From assembly GCA_964625865.1 (NCBI GenBank), contig CAZVEV010000120.1, positions 1 through 16,031 of the forward strand: a stretch of 16,031 nucleotides of DNA. Direction: 5' to 3'. The translations under genes and the position numbers were made by a program. The notes under the pieces were generated by a model. That model was given only the letters and a program-made list of their open reading frames with translations. It searched no databases and was not told the DNA's origin. Below, piece after piece: positions 8,601-14,352 of the stretch. Every line of letters begins with the position of its first letter. The first letter of the stretch is position 1. Source of the stretch: CAZVEV01 sp964625865 (lineage in GTDB: Bacteria > Planctomycetota > Phycisphaerae > SM23-33).

Positions 8601-8963
8601 GTGATCGGTCGAGAACAGGATCTTGAGCCCGTAGGTGCGCTGGGGGAAGAGCGTGCCGTTGTACACGTCAATCCGGGCGATCTCCACGTCGTCGGCGAGA
8701 TTGACCTCCCACCACGGGCTGCGCTGCCTGCGCGTGTGAAACGCGAACCGCTCGTGCCGAACCCCGTCCACCGCACCGTAGGCGTCCTGCGTCGGGTGGA
8801 TGCGCGTCGTGTAGAGCAGCCGCTCTTCCGGGCTGAGTGTGCGAAGCCAATGCTCTTCGAGTTCGGCCTTGTACCCTGCGCCGGCCGCGACGCTGGCCAT
8901 GCCACCTATGGCGACGATCGGGCCAAGCGTCCACCAGAGAACGTGTCTCGTCATGTGTGCCAT
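5643..8963 (-). CDS. Discoidin plus HzsA-like secreted dihaem c-type cytochrome protein
   Basis: About 1106 residues from ATG 8963; the frame stays open to ATG 9077 (1144 residues). I chose 8963 because it puts a clean signal peptide at the front (MTRH, core VLWWTLGPIVAIGG, cleavage near AGA). No start has a strong ribosome site, so 8954, 9047 and 9077 remain possible. In long-frame numbering, residues about 100-217 form an F5/8 type C (discoidin) domain (WWEVNLADDVEIARIDVYNG, WVRLQLA, LAEVEVY). Residues about 350-830 form the hydrazine-synthase-alpha-like middle domain (FKRILINRN, SCYLPDGDIMFISTRC, YEPAVLNDGRIVFTRWEY, VEADGSAFFKVPA). Two CXXCH motifs follow, C835-H839 and C888-H892, for two covalent haems. 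Known HzsA binds haem and forms an N-N bond. Here no HzsB/C partners are visible, so the chemistry is unknown; extracellular electron transfer or oxidation of carbohydrate-linked substrates is an inference. Confidence 0.85.
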   Translation of the reverse strand: MAHMTRHVLWWTLGPIVAIGGMASVAAGAGYKAELEEHWLRTLSPEERLLYTTRIHPTQDAYGAVDGVRHERFAFHTRRQRSPWWEVNLADDVEIARIDVYNGTLFPQRTYGLKILFSTDHETWEEVYDNAGKPFAGGKAGTRPLSVTFAGKKARWVRLQLAKKGGEFFHLAEVEVYAKGDEKTNVARGKFATQSSVHNMGTPSCPRRRFPPPLPPHLAGRKTDPRVKYAKYVTSEEIHKWLDIADKTFRYVRRSGVNVDREGPALEKLKARWGPAVRKGGKPGAPTLPADQYVAFYLEVRHLRRSVLLRHPDLQFKRILINRNAPTMYSHNGDQHVGRHSRVGPGLTILSDWKTSVQAKPMLPKDALPDGAYRNPDLHYDADKVLFAFCDHTYSKDPRNLRYFLYEAAVDGSWVRQLTGTKDDPLATSGRRATALIEDNDSCYLPDGDIMFISTRCQSYGRCHGGRYNPAWVLYRMTPGKNNIRQVSFNNENEYEPAVLNDGRIVFTRWEYTFRHEMYFHMLWWCHPDGTSISNFYGADTLHPMMVVEAAPVPNSNKVVAIAQGHHSYNTGTVILLDPAVGENGEEPVTRITPETPYSESRGWPKPHYSHPYPINEDLFLVSRANHRVHPQSAVTPPANNRAVYLIDSFGGREFIYEDPDVASVSPIPLLKRKRPPVLPTRLVPGQEYGTLFVQNVYVTRKENDPDGVIKPGMIEAIRVIALGNQPRAMPTGLSSTNYSVLPKRILGTVPVEADGSAFFKVPANTSFFLQTLDANGMAILTEKTFQYLQPGENRSCVGCHESPESAPRTTELGRSTRRSPRELAPPAGPSYAGGNSFHRSVQPVLDRYCIRCHGLEKKAGKIDFIGDGATIPKGLHGFLKDRDLFTEGMMAIVRRGDHHVGYKPYMSGRDKNRRDRNVSIPRRFFAYSNKVAHMLVGNEALAGKEFSAAHKDLKVDRQSVLQVIEWMDLNCQGCGDLFPNKIEKRKLDAKKMDALRALAGTWFGAKFAKAPDRALVNPAQPDQSRVLLAPLPADKGGWGQFRGYRDRNDPRYTKMARLVDAAIIRLPNENTRGWRPTLEMGGADKWVLEERKRFFRSLGREFPGR

Positions 8964-9114
8964 TCGTAGTCTGCTGTGAGCCGTAATGCTGATGCGGCGG
9001 GAGGTTCGTACGCGTGCGGCCGCAAGCCGCGCGCTGCTTCTGTTCATCGTTCGCTCATGTTCTCGTTCATAGAGCATACCGTCGACCGGACCACCAGGCC
9101 AGCCGCCGGGGCGG

Positions 9115-10929
9115 CTACGCGTAGCCGGTCAGCGTGAGCAGTTCCTTGAGATACTTCCGCCCGACTCCGCGCGGTGTGGTTGCGTGCTTCTTGCACAGCG
9201 CCGCCGCGTAGCCGGTGGCGACGCCCATCTGGCCGAGCGTGCGCATGTTCCGCGGACCGCCCAGGCCCACGTGCGAGCAACTGAAGCACCGGCCCGCCAT
9301 CATCAGGTTGACGATGTTGCGGGAGTAGAGGCACCGGAATGGAATGTAGTAGTCGCCGCGCGTCGGATGGAACATGGCCTTGGAGAGGAAGTCCTGCTTC
9401 CATCCGGTCAGGACCCGCTGGTAATGCAGGTCGATGGCACGGCATTCGACCACCACCGCGTCGGGGAACTTCCGGCGCTGGAGCATGTCGGCCTGGGTGT
9501 AGATGTAGTCGCCCATCAAGCGCCGCGACTCGCGTTTGCCGGCCATGTAGGCCACCCACTTCAGCGCCACGTTGGCGTGCTTGGGGTTCTTCTTGGCGTT
9601 GGCGAACGAACCGTAGATGGCCCGCAGCATGTGATCGCGGATCTTCTCGGCGTCCCGGATCTGGTGCACCTCCTGGGCCGAGTACTCCCAATACCACTCG
9701 CCCTTGACGGCGGCGTGTTTCTTGGCCACGGGCATGGCCCACGGCACGTCGGGAAAGCCGGAAGGCTTGTCCGTCCGCTCGGAGTTCCACAACACGCTGG
9801 TGCCCAGCACGCGGTTGTCCGGCTTGGCCGGGCTCCACAGATCCCCATGCTTCGGCCAGGCCTCATTGAACTCGGTGCGGGCTTCCCGGCCGTAGCGATG
9901 GTCCGCCCCCGCCCAGTAGCCCAGCCAGGCGTCACCGGTTGCGTCGATGAACACCGGCGCCCGGAAGCGGCGGATGGTCCCCGTCGTTACCTCGCGGGCC
10001 TCCACGCTGACAATGCGGCCGCCCTCCTTGCCCAGACCGATCGCCATGTGTCCGACGAACAGATCCACGCCGGATGCCGCCATCGTCGCCTCGCGCTTGC
10101 GCTGGTCCTTCTTCGCGTCGGCGTGGCCGTTGGGGTAGTGCTTCGTGTCGAGGGTCTTCAGCAGCTTCTCGCATTTGCCGTGGATACCCAGCGTGTGGAC
10201 GCGGACCTCCTCGCTGGCGTTGCCGCCGAACAGCAGCCGGTCCTGGATCAGTGCGACCTTGAGCCCCTGTTCCCTGGCCACCAATGCCGCAGCGCATCCT
10301 GCGATCCCGCCGCCCACAACCACCAGGTCGAACGCCTGCTGGGGGATCTTCTTCCCGGCCCGCCCGGCGAGGCGGTCCTTCCAGGCCGCCAGTTTCACCA
10401 GGTCGTCGTTCGGCAGCTTGGGGGAGGCCTCCTGAGAGAAGTAGACCGCGTCGCACCGGCCGTCGAAGCCGGTCAGGTCCTGCAATTCCACCCTGACCTT
10501 GCCGGCCGGCAGGTCCACGCCCCCCCCCTCTTGCCAGGCCCAGCCCGCCTCCGTGCCGAAGACCGTCTTCAGCGGCGTGCCGTTCACCACGACACGGAAC
10601 CGGCCGGGCGCGTCCCAGTCGCCCGGGCACCAGTCGCGCGTACGGACGTGCACGTGCCACCTGCCCGCCTTGGGGATCTGCACTGTCGTTCGGGCGTTGG
10701 CCACCGGCTTGCCCATGCCGTGTGCAAGCAGATAGCAGCCACCCATCTGCTGGTAGTGCTGCGTGTCCAGCTTCCACCCGCCCCGGCCGGAAAAGGACGC
10801 CGCCTCGACCAGAACGCCCGAGCTCGCCCGGGTGACCGTCTCCCTGCCCGCGGCGTAGGGCAATGGACTCGAAGCCGTCAGCCCCACCCCCCCCACAACG
10901 CGGAGAAACGTTCTTCTGCTTGTGCTCAT
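9115..10929 (-). CDS. Tat-exported FAD-dependent oxidoreductase with N-terminal beta-sandwich domain
   Basis: 604 residues. The start at ATG 10929 is fixed by GGAG with 6-nt spacing and by a twin-arginine signal (SRRTFLRVVGG) directly after it; the frame extends upstream to 11010 without signal character. Residues about 38-165 look like a carbohydrate-binding-type beta-sandwich (VEAASFSGRGGW, MGGCYLLAHGMG, WHVHVRTRDW, ELQDLTGFDGRCDAVYFS). The FAD_oxidored-type domain begins at DLVVVGGGIAGCAAA (glycine motif 206-211), followed by LFGGNASEEVRVH and the second FAD motif FIDATGDAWLGYWA. The C-terminal MMAGRCFSCSHVGLGGPRNM matches the closing FAD-contact region. It is probably the first gene of the leftward operon. 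Tat export fits a protein folded with cofactor before transport. Substrate unknown; an exported sugar or glycan derivative is plausible from context. Two G tracts (8 and 9) in the coding strand are notable. A truncated paralogue lies at 14042-14286. Confidence 0.92.
   Translation of the reverse strand: MSTSRRTFLRVVGGVGLTASSPLPYAAGRETVTRASSGVLVEAASFSGRGGWKLDTQHYQQMGGCYLLAHGMGKPVANARTTVQIPKAGRWHVHVRTRDWCPGDWDAPGRFRVVVNGTPLKTVFGTEAGWAWQEGGGVDLPAGKVRVELQDLTGFDGRCDAVYFSQEASPKLPNDDLVKLAAWKDRLAGRAGKKIPQQAFDLVVVGGGIAGCAAALVAREQGLKVALIQDRLLFGGNASEEVRVHTLGIHGKCEKLLKTLDTKHYPNGHADAKKDQRKREATMAASGVDLFVGHMAIGLGKEGGRIVSVEAREVTTGTIRRFRAPVFIDATGDAWLGYWAGADHRYGREARTEFNEAWPKHGDLWSPAKPDNRVLGTSVLWNSERTDKPSGFPDVPWAMPVAKKHAAVKGEWYWEYSAQEVHQIRDAEKIRDHMLRAIYGSFANAKKNPKHANVALKWVAYMAGKRESRRLMGDYIYTQADMLQRRKFPDAVVVECRAIDLHYQRVLTGWKQDFLSKAMFHPTRGDYYIPFRCLYSRNIVNLMMAGRCFSCSHVGLGGPRNMRTLGQMGVATGYAAALCKKHATTPRGVGRKYLKELLTLTGYA
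10520..10528 (-). repeat. Nine-G homopolymer tract inside FAD oxidoreductase gene
   Basis: The plus strand has nine consecutive C at 10520-10528, so the coding strand carries G9 encoding the EGGG stretch before VDLPAG. Such tracts are prone to slippage and to sequencing error. A G8 tract in the same gene lies at 10887-10894 within the Tat signal. Confidence 0.8.
10887..10894 (-). repeat. Eight-G homopolymer tract in the Tat signal coding region
   Basis: Eight consecutive C on the plus strand give G8 on the coding strand, within the RVVGGVG part of the signal peptide. The corresponding place in the truncated paralogue (14230-14250) is where that copy has its deletion breakpoint and frameshift. 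Confidence 0.8.
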
Positions 10930-11102
10930 GTGTGTCTCCGTAGCGGTGCACAGCGGCCCGGCTTCGCGGCCTGCCCTGCCGACACCCCGGCCGCCGGGGC
11001 CATCTTCCATGTCACCCCGCCACAGTGCGGGACTGTCTGCGCTTACGCCGAATCACAAATAATAGCAAAGTGCAAACGACTTCTTGCGTCATCAACACGA
11101 GT

Positions 11103-11132
11103 ATTATATCCTACTTAATTAAGAGACGACAA
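11103..11132 (-). promoter_or_regulatory. Candidate sigma-70 promoter for the leftward operon
   Basis: On the minus strand TTGTCG (11127-11132) and a perfect TATAAT (11103-11108) are separated by 18 nt. Transcription would start near 11096 and give a leader of about 165 nt before the FAD oxidoreductase. The CTTAATTAAG palindrome lies in the spacer, where a bound protein would block polymerase. This is a motif match only. Confidence 0.5.
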
Positions 11133-11160
11133 TAGCAGATCGTCAACTGGAAATGGCTTA

Positions 11161-11170
11161 ATGTAAACAC
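11161..11170 (+). promoter_or_regulatory. ATGTAAACAC motif upstream of the AraC gene
   Basis: ATGTAAACAC lies 25 nt before the AraC start. The identical 10-mer occurs at 15759-15768 and a one-base variant, ATGTATACAC, at 15860-15869, both upstream of the Gfo/Idh/MocA gene. No other copy was noticed in non-coding parts. A shared operator is possible. Confidence 0.35.
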
Positions 11171-11195
11171 GAGGCGTATTTCGAGGCCCCGCCCC

Positions 11196-12107
11196 ATGAG
11201 ACCCGAGCATTACTTCGACATTCTGGAGCAGAGCGAAGCTTTCGTGCCCTTGGAGGCCCGCTCCGAGGGGTTCGCCGTGTGGCGCGTGGCCCGGGAACGC
11301 TGGGGACCGACAACCCGGTCGCACGAACCGCACGTGGACACGCTGTTCTGCGGGCTGGTGCTGTCGGGACAGTTGCGTCTGGGCCACACGGCCGTCGGCG
11401 TGTGCGAGGTACGCCCGGGCGAGATGGTGCTGGCCGGCGCGGGCGGGTGTCGCAGTTTCGCCGCGGGCGCCTCCGAGGGCGTCGAGATCGCGATGTGGGT
11501 GGCCCTGGCCGGGGTGGCCACGGACATGGCCCGCGCGATGTTCCCGCCCTTGCCGGTCACCTTTCCCCTGCGGCAGGTCGGGGCGATGGAGTCGCTCTTC
11601 GGGCAGTTGCTCGACGAGGCCGCCGACGGCGGGCCGGATTCGGGCCGCGTCTGCGCGTGCCTGGCCGAGGCGGTCCTGCTGCAGGCCGCCCGGGCGTGTC
11701 GCGAACACATGGGCCGACGCAGCCGGCGCGAGGAGCAGTTCCTCCGCGTCCGCCGCTACGTGCTGGATCACCTGGCCGAGCCGCTGACCGTGGCCGGGGT
11801 GGCCCGGGAGATGGGGATCAGCCGCGTGTATCTGCACCGGCTGTTCCGGGAGTACGAAGGCCAGCCCCCCCAGATCTGGATCCAGCGCCACCGCATGTCG
11901 CACGCCGCGTCGATGCTTCAGGAGGGAGGGCGAACTGTGCAGGATGTGGCCTTCGCCCTGGGCTGGGATGATCCCTACGCGTTCAGCCGCTCCTTCAAAC
12001 ACGTCATGGGCGTCCCGCCGTCGCGGATGTTCCGCGGCGCCCGCACGCGTCAAGCCACGCCAGACACTCCCGAAACACAGGACAGCCGGAAAGGACGATC
12101 TCCGTGA
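11196..12107 (+). CDS. AraC-family transcriptional regulator
   Basis: 303 residues, the usual AraC length, cytoplasmic, starting at ATG 11196 (weak ribosome site). Residues about 20-110 look like a cupin-type ligand-sensing domain (VDTLFCGLVLSGQLRLG, VCEVRPGEMVLAGAGG). Residues about 183-285 form the DNA-binding domain with two helix-turn-helix units: PLTVAGVAREMGISRVYLHR (197-216) and VQDVAFALGWDDPYAFSRSF (248-267), closed by the family signature FKHVMGVPPSRMFR. It probably senses a sugar and activates or represses the divergent operon and the downstream genes. The ligand cannot be read from the sequence. Its TGA overlaps the GTG of the next gene, so the two are co-translated. The 20-residue tail after the HTH is polar and not conserved-looking. 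Confidence 0.94.
   Translation: MRPEHYFDILEQSEAFVPLEARSEGFAVWRVARERWGPTTRSHEPHVDTLFCGLVLSGQLRLGHTAVGVCEVRPGEMVLAGAGGCRSFAAGASEGVEIAMWVALAGVATDMARAMFPPLPVTFPLRQVGAMESLFGQLLDEAADGGPDSGRVCACLAEAVLLQAARACREHMGRRSRREEQFLRVRRYVLDHLAEPLTVAGVAREMGISRVYLHRLFREYEGQPPQIWIQRHRMSHAASMLQEGGRTVQDVAFALGWDDPYAFSRSFKHVMGVPPSRMFRGARTRQATPDTPETQDSRKGRSP
12091..12095 (+). promoter_or_regulatory. Ribosome binding site for the GTG start at 12104
   Basis: AAGGA lies 8 nt before GTG 12104, inside the end of the AraC coding region. It supports the GTG start and the four-base GTGA overlap with the AraC stop. Confidence 0.7.
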
Positions 12108-13219
12108 GTACGTTACCTGGTTGCCCCGGGCCGACGTGCCCGCTGTCCGTAGGCCAACCCGAGACCATCATCTCGCACGAGCGGATGCGGGAGGTGGACA
12201 TCCGAGGCATCGACGGCAGCCTCTATGCCGTCGGTCACAACGGGCAACATCGATGGTTCTGCACAAACCTGGTCCACGTCGTGTGCGGCCAGGGCCCGCC
12301 GGAAGATCCGTTCCGGCGGATCCTCGCCAAGTCAGAGTTGCAGGGCCTTCCGGACGCCTACACCGACACGCGATACGGATTCGCAACGGACCACCGCTGG
12401 GGCGACGGGCCCACGATCGCGAATGTCTACCTGGACCGAGACAGCAGCCGTCTCCTGGGCTTCATCCACACGGAGTGGACCCTGCAGGCCAGGGACGGAG
12501 TGTACTTCCGCCTGGGGCTGGCGATCTCCAAAGACGGCGGCGAGTCGTTCCAGTGGTGCGGGCACATCATCGAGCCGGAACTGTCGTACCGGACCTGGCA
12601 CGACCACTGGCGCACCGGGAGCCTGGGCGACCGTCACGCCTTCGGCAACATCGGACTGGCCAACTACGCGATCAAGGACGGGTACTTCTACCTGTACTAC
12701 ACGGATACGAAAGACAGCCGCGACACCTTCTCACAAGGCATGGCCGTTGCGAGGGCGAAGGTAGCCGATGTCCTCGCGGCCGCGGAGAATCGGCAGACCA
12801 CGCTCTGGACGAAGTACCATGACGGCACGTGGAGCGAGAGCGGCATGGGGGGCAGGTTCACGGCGTTGAACATCGAGCCCAAGGGCTACCTGCACGGCGA
12901 CGCGGCCTACAACAGCTATCTGGGCAAGTACGTGCTCGTAACCCGGCACGGCAAGCACACCGGGCCGGACGGCCGCCGCCTGGACACCGGTTCGGTCCTG
13001 ATCGCCTTCTCCGAAGACGGCATTGCCTGGAGCGACTGGCAGACGGTCCACGCGGACAACCACCTGCACGACTACCCGTCCATCGTCAGCACCGGTGACG
13101 ACAACGAAGTCACAGGCAAGTCCTTCTGGGTGTACTACAAGTATTGCTTCAACGACGTCCTTCCGGACTGGGACTGGTACACCAACCGCTGGGACAGAGT
13201 GCTCGTGACGCTGGACTGA
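12104..13219 (+). CDS. Cytoplasmic beta-propeller-like protein, possible glycosidase-related
   Basis: 371 residues from GTG 12104, coupled to the AraC gene by a GTGA overlap. There is no signal peptide or membrane segment, so it is probably cytoplasmic, unlike the other enzymes here. The sequence has repeated blade-like elements typical of GH43/GH32/sialidase-fold propellers: GPTIANVYLDRDSSRLLGFI, LGLAISKDGGESFQWCG, YAIKDGYFYLYYTD, HGDAAYNSYLGKYVLVTRHG and VLIAFSEDGIAWSDWQ. The two S-x-DG-x-x-W elements resemble Asp-box turns (S-x-D-x-G-x-x-W type). I do not see the GH32 WMNDPNG, RDP or EC motifs, so it is not GH32, and no catalytic residues can be assigned. Coupling to the regulator suggests it processes, or helps sense, the sugar that controls the locus. 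Function is an inference. Confidence 0.82.
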   Translation: MSTLPGCPGPTCPLSVGQPETIISHERMREVDIRGIDGSLYAVGHNGQHRWFCTNLVHVVCGQGPPEDPFRRILAKSELQGLPDAYTDTRYGFATDHRWGDGPTIANVYLDRDSSRLLGFIHTEWTLQARDGVYFRLGLAISKDGGESFQWCGHIIEPELSYRTWHDHWRTGSLGDRHAFGNIGLANYAIKDGYFYLYYTDTKDSRDTFSQGMAVARAKVADVLAAAENRQTTLWTKYHDGTWSESGMGGRFTALNIEPKGYLHGDAAYNSYLGKYVLVTRHGKHTGPDGRRLDTGSVLIAFSEDGIAWSDWQTVHADNHLHDYPSIVSTGDDNEVTGKSFWVYYKYCFNDVLPDWDWYTNRWDRVLVTLD

Positions 13220-13279
13220 GCCGCCGGGCCGTACTTCGCATCGATTCAGACCGTTTGACTTCAGAAAGGGACGTTCACA

Positions 13280-13933
13280 ATGAAACATCTACCTGCTGCA
13301 TTCGTGATCGCTATCGCCCTCCAGACGACCGCCGTTTGGGCCCAGTACGACCCACATCCGAAGAACGTGACGTACAACGAGAGCTTCCGCGGACAGTTCC
13401 ACTTCAGCCCCAAGTCCGAGTGGATGAACGACATCAACGCGCTGATGTACCATGACGGCAAGTACCACATGATCTATCAGTGGGGCAAGAAGATCCGTCA
13501 CGGCGGATACGCCACGAGCAAGGACCTGCTGGCCGGCGTGAAGTCAAAGACCTTCGACCTGACGGCCGTTTTCGACCTGAAGGAAACCCTTGCAACTGAG
13601 ATTGCTTTCCGAATCGCCAACGTGCCGCTCCAGTACGACATCAAGGCGCAGATGTTCCACGGCATGCGAGCGCACAAACATAGGTTCGTCCCGATCCCGA
13701 ACAAGCCCAAAGCACTCAAGCCGGACGCAAACGGCCTCTTGAAGATACGCATGCTCGTGGACTGGTCTCAGCTCGAGGTCTTCTCGGCCGGCGGGGTCTT
13801 CTCGTATTCAGCGAATCTGCCCTTCACGCCGAAGGATTCCAGCCTCGGACTGACAGCCGCCGGCGGCGGCGTGAAGCTCGTCTCGATGACGATGAACGAA
13901 GTGGGACGAACCTGGCCGAAGGCAAGCGAGTAA
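13280..13933 (+). CDS. GH32 protein with its catalytic core deleted in frame (probably non-functional)
   Basis: 217 residues with a good start (GAAAGGG ribosome site about 9 nt upstream) and a signal peptide ending VWA (about residue 21). Residues 40-84 are the first blade of a GH32 enzyme, including nucleophile D51 in WMNDINALMYHDGKYHMIYQ and GGYATSKDLL. At residue 84/85 (near 13531) the sequence jumps to AGVKSKTFDLTAVFDLKETL, which belongs to the C-terminal beta-sandwich, and it ends with KIRMLVDWSQLEVFSAGGVF. The RDP and EC motifs and most propeller blades, normally some 270-300 residues, are missing. The frame is kept, so it could be expressed, but it should have no hydrolase activity. 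A carbohydrate-binding remnant is possible. It belongs to a GH32 subgroup (WMNDINAL) different from both units of the tandem enzyme. It follows the propeller gene by 60 bp in the same direction. Confidence 0.85.
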   Translation: MKHLPAAFVIAIALQTTAVWAQYDPHPKNVTYNESFRGQFHFSPKSEWMNDINALMYHDGKYHMIYQWGKKIRHGGYATSKDLLAGVKSKTFDLTAVFDLKETLATEIAFRIANVPLQYDIKAQMFHGMRAHKHRFVPIPNKPKALKPDANGLLKIRMLVDWSQLEVFSAGGVFSYSANLPFTPKDSSLGLTAAGGGVKLVSMTMNEVGRTWPKASE

Positions 13934-14041
13934 TCACAGTTCATCCCTCTCACTGGAACGTTCTGACTGATGCACTGCTTTCCGTTGAGGGTGAGGTAGA
14001 CTGTTTCTCGGTCGACCAACCGTCACCGCGCGCAGGACAGG
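13934..14041. other. Non-coding stretch between two deleted genes
   Basis: About 108 bp between the core-deleted GH32 gene and the FAD gene remnant. It contains no convincing terminator. The minus strand can be read as a short peptide (VDRETVYLTLNGK and on), which I cannot assign to the FAD protein or to GH32; it may be debris from the same rearrangement. Confidence 0.4.
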
Positions 14042-14286
14042 GCTCATGCCGGCCCGGCCGGCGAGGCGATCCTTCCAGTCGGACAGGGCGATCAGGTCGT
14101 CGTTGGGCAATCGTGGGGAGGCGTCCCTGGAGAAACAGACCGCATCGCAGCGCCCGTCGAAGCCGGTCAGGTCCTGCAGCGCGACCGTCACGTTTCCGGC
14201 GGGCAGATTCATGGCCCCGCGGCCCTGCCTCACCCACCCCCGGCGCCGCCCACAACACGAACAAACGTTCTCCTGTTCATGCTCAT
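14042..14286 (-). pseudogene. Remnant of a second FAD oxidoreductase gene (Tat signal plus end of beta-sandwich)
   Basis: On the minus strand, ATG 14286 preceded by a GGAG site begins MSMNRRTFVRVVGGAGGG and then hits TGA. This mirrors MSTSRRTFLRVVGGVG of the intact gene at 9115-10929. In another frame the sequence continues WVRQGRGAMNLPAG, then ALQDLTGFDGRCDAVCFS and RLPNDDLIALSDWKDRLAGR, matching WAWQEGGGVDLPAG, ELQDLTGFDGRCDAVYFS and KLPNDDLVKLAAWKDRLAGR. So the copy has lost roughly residues 17-129, with a frameshift at the junction, and everything after GRAG, including the whole FAD domain. The DNA is also clearly similar to 10361-10520. It cannot make an oxidoreductase. It lies just downstream of the Gfo/Idh/MocA gene. 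Confidence 0.9.
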
Positions 14287-14352
14287 GTGCGTCTCTCCGC
14301 GTGAAGTGCACAATGCGCTTCATCGTGTACGGCGCGGGGCCGAACCACAGTG

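Larger units (their letters stand above)
10930..11195. promoter_or_regulatory. Divergent control region between the leftward operon and the AraC gene
   Basis: This 266-bp space separates two divergent transcription units. The half nearest the FAD gene is GC-rich and holds two short inverted repeats: CCCCGG/CCGGGG at 10985-10999 and CCCGC/GCGGG at 11016-11031. They would fall in the 5' leader of the FAD mRNA. The half from about 11050 to 11165 is strikingly AT-rich for this genome and includes the perfect 10-bp palindrome CTTAATTAAG at 11114-11123. AraC-family regulators usually bind such shared regions to control themselves and the divergent genes; that role is inferred. Confidence 0.7.

Noticed and set aside
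5643..8963. Hydrazine synthase, hence anammox metabolism
   Set aside because: Only the alpha-type domain is present, no other synthase subunits or anammox genes are seen, and such domains are common in planctomycetes that do not perform anammox.
5181..8969. A 1262-codon open frame on the plus strand, opposite the dihaem gene
   Set aside because: It lies entirely antisense to well-supported genes; its peptide is Arg/Val/Leu/Gly-rich with no recognisable domain. High GC at third positions of the real gene removes stops from this opposite frame.
9184..11118. A 644-codon plus-strand open frame opposite the FAD oxidoreductase
   Set aside because: Antisense shadow of a gene with clear FAD and Tat motifs; no ribosome site, signal or domain on this strand.
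13768..14019. Minus-strand peptide VDRETVYLTLNGK and on as a separate small gene or GH32 fragment
   Set aside because: Part of it overlaps the rightward GH32 remnant, it has no ribosome site, and the similarity to the GH32 LVDRTSVE segment is too short to support a call.
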